From the NCBI RefSeq assembly GCF_964340395.1, contig NC_135568.1:5069579-5133578 (forward strand): a stretch of 64,000 nucleotides of DNA, read 5' to 3'. The position numbers and the translations under genes were made by a program. The notes beneath the pieces were generated by a model, which was given only the letters and a program-made list of their open reading frames with translations, did no database searches and was not told the DNA's origin. This document shows, in pieces, positions 11,767 to 25,500 of this stretch (its first letter is position 1; every line of letters starts with the position of its first letter). This stretch comes from Glandiceps talaboti (Eukaryota; Hemichordata; Enteropneusta; Spengelidae).

Positions 11767-14700
11767 GGGGTGAAAACATACCCCCTCCAACTCGGGCGTT
11801 AACTTTATTGCCACATATAAATAATACACTTTATGTGGACTCGCAGCTCTTAATTTAAAAATTGAATTTCACATTATTTGATGTGGATACTTTCAAAGTC
11901 ACCCATCCTGTTATTGGGCTACACCTATTGGATAGTTTCTCAATATAAAAAAAGAACAGCGCAAATTTTACTTGCAGCAAGCGTAGGGGGTTAGTGCACT
12001 CTGCTCTCTCTCTATATAAATTCTAAAGATGTCTTGAGACGAGAAACGTTAATAAGTTTAAGTAATTGAATCAAATGGAGCAGTGTTGTATCTAATTGAT
12101 ATAATTACACTGTAGTATGATGACTCACTGTGATAAGAAGGAACGTAAAGTTAAATGTCGTAATTTTAAGTGCTATCTCAGACAATACACCGAGTGCATA
12201 TAGAACGATGCGTACGTGGTATCGAGACCAATTAGGCTGTGTCTCACTTCTTTACTTTAAATTAAATCGATACAGCACACACAGAATGATAATTAGATGG
12301 TATTCTCTCTCAAATACTTTTCGTCATTTATCTAAGGAGAAATACGAGTGACCTGAGGGGCCTTGTCAATTCGAGTCGAAGATAAAAACGTTAGGTCGTG
12401 CGTAATCATAAAGTTCTAGTTGAGTGAAGAAAAATATTGGGGAATAATATAATTATACATGCACAAGTGTAGACGTTATCAAATTTCTTCTATTCTCAGT
12501 CAAATATTGAATACATTCCTTTTGTCGCAGCGACAATACAGAATGATTAGAAACACCAAGCGTTGCTTCCATAAGTAGCCAGTTCAAACCAAAATATGTA
12601 CCCTTTCATCGCACGATAAGCATATCGTATTCATCTAAACAAATTAATTTCATGTAAGCTATACATCAGCATAATACTTGGGGATTTCTCTATTCAGTGT
12701 AGTTTGTTTTACTTAAACCATGACCCCCCTCCCCAAAGAAAACCACCCACAAAGTTAAGTGGACATATAGCTAATATAAACAGTCTGCGGCCATTCTGAT
12801 AAAACGAAACTTGATAACCACGGTATCTCTATTCCCTTTTGAGAATTGTGTAATGACCCATGGCTCTATAAGGTACTTCTTTGGAATCAACTACACAGTG
12901 TTCCGACGGTCTTATCTTTTTCCTTGGTGCGTTATTTACTGGAGATTCCCTAGTTATGGTAACGGCCGTATCCATGCATTTGTAAATTTTCTAACACTAC
13001 CAGAAGACAATTGTAATGTCACAGAATGCATGCATTGACATTAATAGTATACGTATAGTTAGGTATTATAAGTGTTCTCTTCAGTAAACCATTTACAGAC
13101 CAAGCTAGTGTCACTTTAACTCTGTGAAATCAATTTTTCTTAAAGGCGGGGTGGGGGTGGGGGGGGGGGGGGGGGGTGGGGGGGGCATGGACCCAATTTG
13201 AGATATTATAACCCCAAACCCTTAGCCTACTCGTCAAACTTAAACGTGTTTAAAATAAAGATAATCTATTTATCAACTACAACACATACACTGACTGAAA
13301 AATATTGTCAAATTCGTACCATAAGAAAACATTAATGTGATTTCACTAAGCTGAGATATCTTTGATATCTTTGTCTGATCACTGACAAACAAAGCTACAG
13401 TGAATTTCACAACACCATTCGGCTTTCCTGTTTGATACAACAACGCAGAAACCAACAAGAAACTGAATATGCCACACTCCAATAGTAAGATGACATTTTT
13501 TGCTATTTAAATGTCTTGCAACTCCATGGAGACATTCGGGCGCCAATGATTTTCTTTGTATCAAACACCCGATGAAGGGCGCGTAAAATGTCCTTTGCGA
13601 TGTTCATTTGATGTCTGTATGGTGGCATGTTAGTTAGACAAATTGTAGCAAGAAACTGTCTTACTATCTTAAAGTGTAGCATGTGAAAATTCTACTTTTG
13701 GTTTCTGGGTGGCTGTACCAAACAGAAAAGCTGCACGGTGATTTGAAATTGACTGTATATGGTCTGCTACGACGAGATCACCACAACGTGACACTAACGT
13801 AAAACCAGTGGGTGAGTTGTAACAGCCTACCGAGAAGTCTGCACTTTGTCAGTATCAAATATTATTTCACCCTGTGAGATCTTCTATGACAAGATCACAC
13901 TAATATAATCCAATATACGTCACCGTATGTGGCAAACTTAACAGTCGCTATTTATAGTTGTTTAACCTTTACAAAATGTCAAGTCATGACATCATCCGGT
14001 ATAGAGATAGCACAAAACTACTATATAACGGGATAACGTGTACTTAAATCGAAGTTTAATAGTGTCAAAATTAGCAAAGACATTTTAGTGGCCTTTAACT
14101 GCCTCTTTTTAGACAGAAATAGTACGACAAAAGCAAGTCTCCGGGCTACGATCAAATAGTCTACACTCAAACGTTTTGGATGATCCACTGTTATAACGGA
14201 CATTCCGAGAAAAAATAATTAATCCATGCGAATTTTAACCCCCTTCATATTCAATCTTAAAATAGTCTTAAAATCTGGCTTTCAGACAATATTGTTGTTT
14301 TCAAATTCTTGACTATTTCAAAACAAAAAGGCAACATCCCGGTTAGAGAAAATTAAAAATATAACGCTTGAAATAATTTAGAGACCTGACTCAAAAAGTA
14401 TCAAATTCATGTCAATCAGCATGGTAGGATAGTAAGGCCGCCTTCCCGCCATTTTTTCTTGTTGTTTATAAATCTGACGACATTCACAAATCGCCAGTAT
14501 GCTTTGATTACTCGCAACCTTCAGTATAATATTACTACACTGCGTTGAACTTCTGACTTTTCACGGGTATAATTTACTTATTTGTGTCCAATCTACGTAC
14601 GTGTCATTTCACTACACGCACAATCTGTTATACGCACCGTACAGCTGCTCAGCTTTATTATTTTTATCTATTAATAGCGTCAAAATTGTCATGAACTACT

Positions 14701-17529
14701 TTACGAGAGCGATATGTCAAGTGGTCATTTGGACACGGCCACTTTGACGTCATAAAGTGCTGGTAACTCCGTCATACTCTGGAGACCGCGAGTTAGTGAA
14801 CGATATCAACCTTCAAGAATGTCGACCGAAAGCATGTTCGACATCTTTTTGTAATCATACGTCTATCAGTTTGATTAAACGTTAATTCCAGATTCAGAAT
14901 GAATCAATTTATTTTAATTCAAAGCAAAACATAAAAAGCAACAAATTTGCGCGGGTGGATTTGGCGGTGAAGAGTCAGACGAATCGTATAAAACGCCGCC
15001 AAAAAATTTGCTAAGATGAATTTTGGCGGGAAAGTGTCAGACGACATGTATACGTTTGGTAAAAATAGAAGTAACACTTTCCAACAGGATCGGTATCAAT
15101 CATAGAATATAATTAAAACTGCCGTGGCAAGTATATTTTTAGAAGAAAAAAAGACAATGATCACTCAAATGTGACAATCTATCACATGCTCTGACCAGTC
15201 AGGAATTTTATCATGGTGACCTCGCCATGACCCCTTTGTGAGACAACAACAACGTTTGATGGTCATCATGCAAAAGTCACAAATAATGGGCCTTAAAAAT
15301 AATAATTTTGGCGGCACTAGAACTAAAAGATAAAACTGGGAAAGCAAATCAAACTATCGCGAATGAATTTTGTGCTCTAGGAAACACAGAAACTATAAAT
15401 CAACCCTTTTCATTCCAGGTATGTGGAGTATATAAACGAAATGCAGGGTTGTCATGTAAGTTATTTGACATAAACATGGAAATAAAAATACACCGAATTA
15501 TGATTTTGGAAAAGTATGTATGTGTGTTTCGTCAGGAAGACAGACAGACAGATGTGCTATTACCGCCCGGTATTTCCGGCCTAGATTCGCCGAAATTCTG
15601 TCATTATGGACACACATGTGTACCCTTGACTTGATTCATAGGAAAACTTAATTAAAAACGTTATTTTAGTAACAAATCATATCAGAAAACAGAGGAAGAA
15701 ATGGTTCAAGAATGTTCTATCGTGTCACCGACACTAAAACACAACATCACCTGGCCACATTCATTATACTGGGACCTCCTGTGACGTCATACCCTGTGCT
15801 ATAAATTCACAGTGCCAGATTGCAAAGCTTTCCTGTCACGAATGAAACAATTGATTAATGGAAGGGTCGTGATCTCGTCAATGATATGACAAACTTACGA
15901 GTATTACCTCACAGGCGGAATTAGCAGAAACAGGCTATCAATTAATCTTTGTCTGACGAAGACGTCTATTGATGTCATTAAATACACGTAGGTAAAGTGT
16001 ACATGCGTACGTACGTATGAATGTGCTATGTATGTATGTATGTATGTATGTATGTATGTATGTATGTATGTATGTATGCACGTATGTATGTATGTATGTA
16101 TGTATGTATGTATGTATGTATGTATGTATGTATGTATGTATGTATGTATGTATGCACGTATGTATGTATGTATGTAGCTTCCTGCGCTATCTCAACATAA
16201 TATTGGTTTGGTAGTTTTGTTAGATGAAATGAAAAGGATAAACATGTAGGGCAGCGAGACGCAAGTATGCCACATATTGTATAGAACGTAATTTTTATAC
16301 AACGTTTGTTATTTTTTCGTGAAGTTTGTGTTGGGTGAGGGCGCTCGCATTGTTCTCGCTTCAGAAACTTTGTACAGATAGCTGAGAAAAGAAAGCGATC
16401 TTATGTTCATCATCGATAGAGTCTCAACTGACTTTGCTAGAATCATCATCGCTTATTGAAAAGTCAATGGTATTAAACCTTCACTGGCTGCAACGTGAAC
16501 ATTTTACTAGTGATATTTTATCTGCGCAGTAAAGATGCGCAGTAAAAAGACCAAGATTCAACCCTTAATTAGTGATAAATGTTATCCACAGGTAGTGTAG
16601 TGACAGGTTTAAAACTTTAGCGAAAGCTTGGTTTTGATTCTCCTCCATGTTAGTTTGACTTGCCTTATACCTATATATGGTAGTACTCATCAAATATTCA
16701 ATATAGGTCACGAACTTTCAGTCACAGTAATTACATATACCGCATATTATTCACAGCGTGTCTCGTGAATGATTACATTTTGTGTGCAAATAGAACGAGT
16801 TGTGGTCGAAGGAGGCACTGATTTTAGGGTTCGTATCGTAAAATACAAATTCAGTACGTGGTGTGTGTATGGCTACATACGAAAGTTGGAAGAGATTCAA
16901 TATACTTCATGGTGTACAATATTGAAAAGTAAGTCATTATAGCTAACATCACAGTTTCAAAAAATGGCCCAGTTGCCGCTAGTGCAGCTTTTAAGTCGAT
17001 GAGCGTCGGTTTACCTGCGATGTCACCTGTTGGTAGCGTCTACAGTCGTTACACAGTATATTGAATTTAATACAACGTACCTATGTTTTGTCTCAGGTAA
17101 TTGTCAACGTGGCGAGAAGGTATTCCAAGATGGTGAAGTCTTTTCATGGGATGAAGATCCATGTTCAAGATGTAAATGCAATGTACGTAAGATGGAATCT
17201 TACAATTATGCACATTAAGAAACCGAATCATCCTTCGATTGTTGCCATAGTTACAATATTGAAATAATTTGATGTAATTCTTTCATGGAATGCCATTTTA
17301 TCAGTCAAATCGAGTATACTTTATATTTGAAATTATTGTAGTTTTGTTATGCATTTCTTATTTTAAAATCCGAATGTTATTTCAACTATTTCATTTTCTA
17401 GAATGGTGAGGTAACGTGTAATGTACAGAAGTGTGATGAATTGAAATGTGAAGTCAAAATAAAATGGCCAAATGAGTGCTGTCATCGATGTAGTGGTAGG
17501 TATTAAAGTCACTGTTGTACATTAACATG

Positions 17530-17578
<49 letters not shown>

Positions 17579-17613
17579 GGCTGTCTGGCTGTCTGTCTGT
17601 CTGCCTGCCTGCC

Positions 17614-17686
<73 letters not shown>

Positions 17687-19528
17687 GCCTGCCTGCTTGT
17701 CTGTCTGCCTGCCTGGTTCTTTTTTAATTCTGGATTCTTACGGAGACTTTTTATTAATCTGCAATTGATGTACCGGTAATTCCAATGTAATCATTCACAT
17801 TTCACTTTAGATATGATTGTACATGATAGCGCTGAGAAGAACAAGAATCCTATGCCAGAACCGGTTATGATGGTAGCATTATCAGATGACCCAGCGCCAG
17901 CAACGACCACTGCAAAAATTATATTACGTTTACCACCTCCGCCGATGATTCCTCCCCCACCGCCGTCGATGATGGCGATATTGTACAATCATACGAATGA
18001 CAACAAGATTCCAGTTACCCCGCCGACTACTTCACCGGAACCCACTCCTGTTCCATGTGTAAGGTTTCTTTAGCAAAATTTATTTTTCAACTGAAAAATT
18101 AGGAAGTTTCCTAAGGGAAAGGCAAATTAAACGAGTATTTCCACTGCTATTTTGTGAACGAAAGGAAATCTAGTTTAAAAAATATACTTCTGATTGAAAT
18201 TTGGTCAGTTGATATCCACTCCAGTATAACGAGTCAAACTTTGGATCATTAACATATTTAAATCACAGAAGTTGTATCTTTAATTTTCAGCACACATTTC
18301 AAATCTGCAAGATGATTTTCTTATGATGACCAACTTTTTATTAAACGCACGTATCATCGTATTTTATATAGGTTACAGTATCGACATCATGTCGTATATT
18401 TTGTTGCAAAACATACTGCTATATTGCCTCGATTTAGCCTAAAATTGACATTGATGTACCTGTAACATAAAATGTTGGCACACATTTGTCGCTTTTGTCC
18501 ATTAATCGAGACGCGAACTTGACTTAAGAGCAACACAGTTATATCCGGAAAGATTTGGTGAAATTTTCATTTGCAGGAATGCTTGTATACAGACTATAGT
18601 TGTTAGGGCTACAATAAATCGGAACCACGCTCTTATTATAAGAAGTAATTTAAAACCATTTCTTTCTTTTTAAGGAATCTGAGAATCAAGTCGAGCATTG
18701 CTCCTCGCCATGTGGATGTAAACAAGGCCCACAAGGTCCTGAGGGACCCCCTGGACCAATGGGTCCTCCCGGCCCTAAAGGACCAGAGGGACGAAAGGTT
18801 AGGTTGGACTTTGATAACTCCAGGACAAAAGCAATGCTTTACAAATATGTTCATGTGTCACAAGGGATTGTGAAGTATGGAAGTGTTTTATCAGAGCCTC
18901 AAAAATTTAACAGATAGAATTGAATGGCACGTGTAATAGTTGGTATGCAAATAGCATTGTACAATATCGCCTATTTAACATGCAACCAAAATAGTGGAAG
19001 AATGTAGTAATACTTTAAAGACACTTGCAGCCAGCCATATTATCTAATTTTGTATGCATTCACTATCCACACATTTATGTTGATGTAAGAATTGTCCATA
19101 TGAACACTTTCTATCTGCTCAAGGTGTATATTCATTTAAGACAATTTGTGGTATGCCTTGATGAAATAACACATTTGTGACAAGTTTGAATGTACAGCTA
19201 TACGTGCATAAACGTTGTAATCATAATTCAAATGCACCATTGTTACAACTGTACGTTGAAGCAGTGACAACAACTCTCCAAGTTTACATTACAGGGTAGG
19301 CGTGGTAAGAAAGGCAACATGGTTAGTAACGTTCATCAAAACCATTGTAACAAAAAGATCTTACTTCTATCATCACTCCCTCCATTGTATCCATTTTAGT
19401 CATTAAATCCCATAAACTAAAGTTATATTAATTTATGTTATTTTTCATGCTGCAATGCCCATACACACTCCCACATATACCTACCTATTTACCTACATAT
19501 CTACCTACCTACCCACACACCTACATAT

Positions 19529-19576
<48 letters not shown>

Positions 19577-22500
19577 GCACATAGATGGCTAGATAGATAG
19601 ATAAATAGATAGATTGATGGATAGATAAATAGATAGATAGATAGATAGATACATGCATGCATACATACGTATATACAAATTATGTAATACATAATATTTA
19701 TATATATATAATTAAAATCATGAATAACATTAAAGTCAGTCATACTAACTTGCTAACATTTGCTTGGTGACACTCCTTCTGTAACTAAACTAACGTATAT
19801 GAGAGTGTGGAAATAATGACTGATATAGTCTATTCGAAAGGCATCAATTCCTTTCTCTTCATATATCATTATTTTCGTCGACATTCAGACTCATTATATT
19901 ACAATTAAAATCAGTTTTTATTTCTGGTAATTTTGGCTGAACCCAAAGAATGTTTGGAGTCACGACTTTTGTGTGTGGGGCATCGCTTTGTATCAATGCC
20001 TCGAAGCTATTTGAATGGCTATACAATCAAATGTGTTGCTGTGGATGTGTAATGTTTTAGTGGTTTAAAGTTAATGACTTAACTATTACTATAACTATAA
20101 CTATAAACATTAATGTTTCATTAACAGTGATTGTTTAAGTTAGTGACATCATCATTTGTGGTCATCAATTATTCGTTAAAGTGACACAGTCTGTAACTGG
20201 TGTTCAATTTTTAACTAAAGTCAATGTACAAAATGCAAATACACAACGCACACTAGAAGTAAAGCTGAATAAAAAGTGCGGAAGCTGTTGGATTTATAAT
20301 ACAAAGAGGCTTTGAAACCGAGACGGGTGTTTTTGGAAATATTTGGTAACCAATATATTATGTCACAATATCCTGTCATTACTTATGTCATATACACTTT
20401 CCTACCAATTGCTCTACCAGCTGCTGTCATGATTTAGCATGCTTTACTTGGAATAACATAACAATATTTCAGTAATATGGAAAAAAATATTCACCAAATA
20501 CCATAGGGCTACATACTGTGTCCCTTTAATTGAACATTCATATTTTGCCTGAATTTCACCCGACAAAGAACACAATGATAGAAATATGGTGAAAACAGTG
20601 TACAGATAATGAATCCTTGATATCTTTGTGCATTCCTTCACCTTACTTTTATAGAACAAAGCACAGAACAGTATTTGAACTAGCATAAAAAGTATTGGAA
20701 AAATGGCGAGTTCCTTCGAATAAAGCAGCCTTAATGACACATAAATCACTCAACATTTTAAACGGTGGGGTTTATGACTAATTGCTTTCTAAACATAAAT
20801 CACAGAATTAAATACGGTAATAGTACATGTATAATGTTTTGGATACTTATGTAAATTAGTGAGTTTCACACGACGTCAATGGCCTTTATATCTTATTTGA
20901 GATACGTTTTTGTACAGGGCGCACCTGGTCTTCAAGGTGAACGTGGTCTACCAGGATTGAATGGCGTTCCAGGTGTTCAAGGATTAAAAGTAAGTTTCTG
21001 GTTTCTAGTTTTGAGATTTTAAAGGTGATCTAACATCATACAAACACAGTGCCTCTTTGTGGCACAGTAGGACGTGCTATGTCACGGGAAAAGGATGCTA
21101 TTGGGAGAGCTCTCGAGGACAGGGTGGTCATAAACTCACTTTCATTAAGAATGTTATATCGATGTTGACTCATATCTGAAAATCTGTCTTTTACAGGGCG
21201 AAGAAGGTGTGAAGGGTGAAAAGGGTGATGATGGCTTACAAGGACCTAAAGGACCTTCCGGAGAAACGGTATGTTATGGCAATGTGACTGTCGTGATGTC
21301 AAATTGAAGAAACATGCGCAGTTATGTCAATCTAAATAAAGCATGTGCAGTTAGGCCAATCTGAACGAAGCATATGAAGCTGTTTGCACGCGGTATGCTG
21401 TCATGGTGCATGGCGCTTAACAAAAATGAAATAGCATCTACGTCAAGCACTGCTAATGTGGCTTTGACTACTTATTTGAAGTGCTTGTTTGGGGATTTGC
21501 GGTTAAATGTGATGGAAACGTAATCTCCGGTAAATGTTCACGATCACATACTCAATATTGTCCTGCCCAGCTGAGCGAATAACAAACTGAGACCGTCGCC
21601 TGCATACTTGATGTTACTAACGCACGTCCTGGTTTCGAATGAATGTATTGCAATTGTATTTTACATACTTTAACGGCAATGGTGAGGGATAGACTCGAGA
21701 AAACCAAAGACATAAGCTTTCTCAACGCCAGCTGTATGCCACAGAAATGAGCAATATTACAGCACATCGATGATTTCCAAAGGACAAAAGAATAAACATT
21801 CAATTATCTCTAGCCATTTGCCACCGTCGACGTGATCGTTATGTAAAGAAAAAATTACTGGAGAAATGATGTTGTGCATTATAGGTAGAAGCCACAATTG
21901 ACAACCATTGAGAGATAATAGTGAAATAAAATACTTAAACAGTTGGCAAAGTCAAATATGAAGGACGAAGACACATTGTCAATGTAATCATCAATATATA
22001 GCTTAACTCTACCTATCTATTTATTTGACATATTACAGGGTATTCAAGGACCACGTGGTTTGCAGGGACCCATGGGTCGAAATGGTACAAAAGGCAGGAA
22101 GGGAAGACGAGGGAAAAAGGTATAAAAGGGTTAACGTTCATCTTTACAAATTACATCTTCATATATTAAAATGTTATAAATAAGGCAACGATTGTAGATA
22201 AACGATGACGTATCAGACGGGGGGGGGGGTGCCTGTCACGTGACCTGGTATCCCCCTCCTCTGTATCAGACCACAATGTAGGGAAAGAGTAAACGATAGC
22301 TGATAACAGTATTATATGAAACGATTTCAATCCACGTTAAAAACGATCAACACAAACGTAACTAGCGGTATATACTCAAGCTTGCAGAGTTTGTATTTTA
22401 GCATAATCTCAATATTTGAAAAAGGCATAATCCACAATCTTTAAACGTGTCTTGTTATCCAAGTTTCACCTCAAAAGTGTCATAGTTTATACTACTACTT

Positions 22501-25500
22501 AATCGTACTGGTGTCAATAATTGGAAGAAATTATGTATTTAAACAATTACATAATAGTAATAAATATTTGTGTAATGGCTGTTAAGAGAATGGCAATAGC
22601 TATCGTGATTAATAAAGCCACAGTATGATCATTAGTGGTCGCTACTAGTTTGAAGCTAAAGGTTCTAAAATATCAAGTAGTGTCCGGGACTATACCATAA
22701 TATACTCCCTTTAATCTGTTTATCGACTATTAGAATGTTATATGTGATATAATGCATAATGTTACATTCACAAGCCTAGTATTTTGTATCTCGGTAGAGT
22801 TACCAAATGAGATTATTTCTCTTATAGGGTGATCGTGGTGAAACCGGAATTCAGGGGCCAGGTGAGAAATGATACTGATAAAATGGATTTGCTTTATTGA
22901 GACTTCAACATGATCAAAGTTCCTTTCCAGACGATTTTCCTTGGATATGAGTATTTGCTTTGTGTTAATGAACAATCGAAAATAAATTTGTCAAACAAGG
23001 AAACATTTTCTTTTCAATTTAGACGGTTCAAAAGGCAGTCAAGGAAATGATGGATCAAAGGGTGCACCAGGTAGACATGGTCTCCCAGGTCCAATTGGCC
23101 CGAAGGGGGAAAAAGGAGATTCCGGATTGCCGATACCATCTGGGGTATGTACTGCATCGTTTAAAGGGTCACCTTCATCTGGTGCGCATGCTCGAATACA
23201 AAGCACTGCCTGTACACAGATGTTGCTCACTAGTGCTGTATGATGGCATAGCTTTAAGTCAACAACTTTGACGGGGAACAGAAGAGATGCTCTTCCATTC
23301 AAGAAAAGAGACAAACTCATCAAATGCTAAATTTATAATTAATTGAAAATGAATATATAAAATATGAAGTCTTGTCCTCACTCAGTGAGAAATATCAAAT
23401 CTAGACACTTCTGACATAATCATGGTGCCTTTGTATTTGGGATTATGTTTGTACAACTTTGATTGGTGATCGAATTTGCAGTGAAATTGATTGTCAAATT
23501 ATGGACTAAATTTGATTTCACAAATCCTTGTCATAATTTAGAATGAATATTCAATACTGACATCTAGACTATGTATCGTTTTCTTGCAAATCCAGCAAGT
23601 AGTTATAGTGAGTACAGAGCTGGAGATGAATAAACTCACCAAAGAAGGTCTCATAGCATACTGTATGGAGGATAAGAAGTTGTATCTTCGTGATGACATC
23701 AGTTGGAAGTCTGTTCAAATGAACGGGGTTTCATCAACTACCCCTTCACCTGACAAATGTCCACCTTGTAAAGAGGTAAGCCTTGTTTGTTCGATTGACA
23801 ACCGAATGGATATTCTAATGTGTGCTGATGTGCACCATGATTTATTTAGACTACAAATGGTTATCGTGAACAACTGAGCTCCCCAAATCTTGGAACAAAC
23901 CATTGACGTCGTTTCTACATTACAATTACAAATGGTGGTGAACATAATTCGTGTATCATTAGCTTCTGTCCAGACTTCTTTTAGAGCATATGAAGGCGAA
24001 AACTCTAATCCACATTTAGAAGTAACAGAATTTATCAAAGTACGCTGCATTCTTATCATTGTTAGATAGACCACTGATCTATGAAACTTTCATTTCTTAG
24101 CAGGAAGAAAAGAAACCAGTGTGTGGAAATAAAAAAGTAGAGAACGGTGAACAGTGTGATGATGGCAATTTGGATGACTCAGACGGGTGTATAGGTAAGT
24201 ATCATATACAATATCTTTTTCAAACAGAACATGACAACATTCCTGAAAATTGTGATATTGGTTTTGTTTTATATATATACTAAAAGTTAACTTGGATTGG
24301 GATAATTCGCACATAACTGTCTGCTGAATCATCGCATTTTAATGATCTGCTAACGTGGTATGCAAATGCCATTCTATTAACAGATTGCTTTGATTGTTAC
24401 ACCAAATGACGGATTAATTGTTTAAATACAATAATTATTACCATATGATAGATCTGGTGAAATAGTTTCTAGGCAGTTATTTAATATTTGTGATGAATAT
24501 TTGTCACCTTCACATTGTTTCCTATTTCTACGATGACATGAGTTGCGCTGATACTGTGTTTTGTTCTTTATTTTCTAGAAGATAATATAACACCCCTTAT
24601 TGTAAGCATAAATTAATAAGACGCTGACCACCCTTGCCGCCCTTTTCGAATATTTTTCCTTCCCAACACCCCTTTTTGGCTTGCTCCGAGTTCGTGGACG
24701 GGATGTTTTCTACCTGATATTTTAAACCTTGGCACCAACATTTTGAAGAGACGTGGAACAGTAAGATACCATTTAAGCCCTCAAATTTCTCACCATTTCT
24801 ACTTTCATTATTTCATTATTGACTTGTCTTGCATGAATTATCATTTATAGTTGTCCAATAATGCACGAATTTCCTTTTGAGTGATATTTTAATTAGAAGC
24901 GTTTAGACAATTATGATTTAGCATGCACTGCACATGATCACGGCAGTGTTTAGTTTTATTACTCAAAGCACTGATCGGCAAATGCAATGTGACCCTTTAT
25001 TCAGAGCATGCGCATGTCATCTTTGAATAAATTAATCAACATTTTGATTAATAGTCAGGCTACTGCGCACACGTATGTATGAGTAGAGGGCATGATAGTA
25101 CGTTCATGATGGACGAAAGCACGAGTTATCGTTCCCATCAAAATAGTAGGTCTGTATGTACATCTTTTATTAACCAGTGAAAAATGGTACAAAATGTAGC
25201 CCACCTGCGAACTCGGTGCAAGCAACGAGTCATCCAAGATGGCTGCCAAGATGGCTTCTATGTATTGTGACAAGTTGTATGGTTATTAGCCTGCAGGCGA
25301 TCCTATTGTGGTGATGGGCATGCACAGGTAGGTGTCGAAGAGTGTGATGGCAATGATTTATTTGGACGTACATGCAATACTGAGTTCCCAGGGTAAGTTT
25401 GAAATCTTCTTCAGTTTTAGCAGCATCTTTATATAGGTTTGACATGGTCTGTAGTTCTGCAGTGGCACCATAGACAACCCACTGGCTGTCTATGGGGCAC

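Larger units (their letters stand above)
11068..17096 (+). other. Intron 1 of the collagen-like gene, repeat-rich
   Basis: Six-kilobase intron with no recognised exon. It holds a retroelement-like 3' tail ending in (CAGA)n (11721-11767), a G-rich run (13147-13186), a CRE palindrome at 14745 and another at 15782, and a (GTAT)n array (16028-16174). Two E2F-like TTTGGCGG stretches lie near 14959 and 15020 inside diverged direct repeats. Confidence 0.5.

Noticed and set aside
15308-15634. 108-codon open frame in intron 1 of the collagen-like gene
   Set aside because: Contains a CAGA repeat, no splice context fits the gene's phase, and no family is recognised.
20444-20749. 101-codon hydrophobic minus-strand frame
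   Set aside because: A/T-rich antisense of an intron overlapping the MITE-like element; hydrophobicity is a composition effect.
25296-25392. Alternative acceptor for exon 14 at CTGCAG (ending 25295)
   Set aside because: It gives a frame with an early stop and loses the CRRSYCGDG motif; the upstream TTATTAG site restores both.
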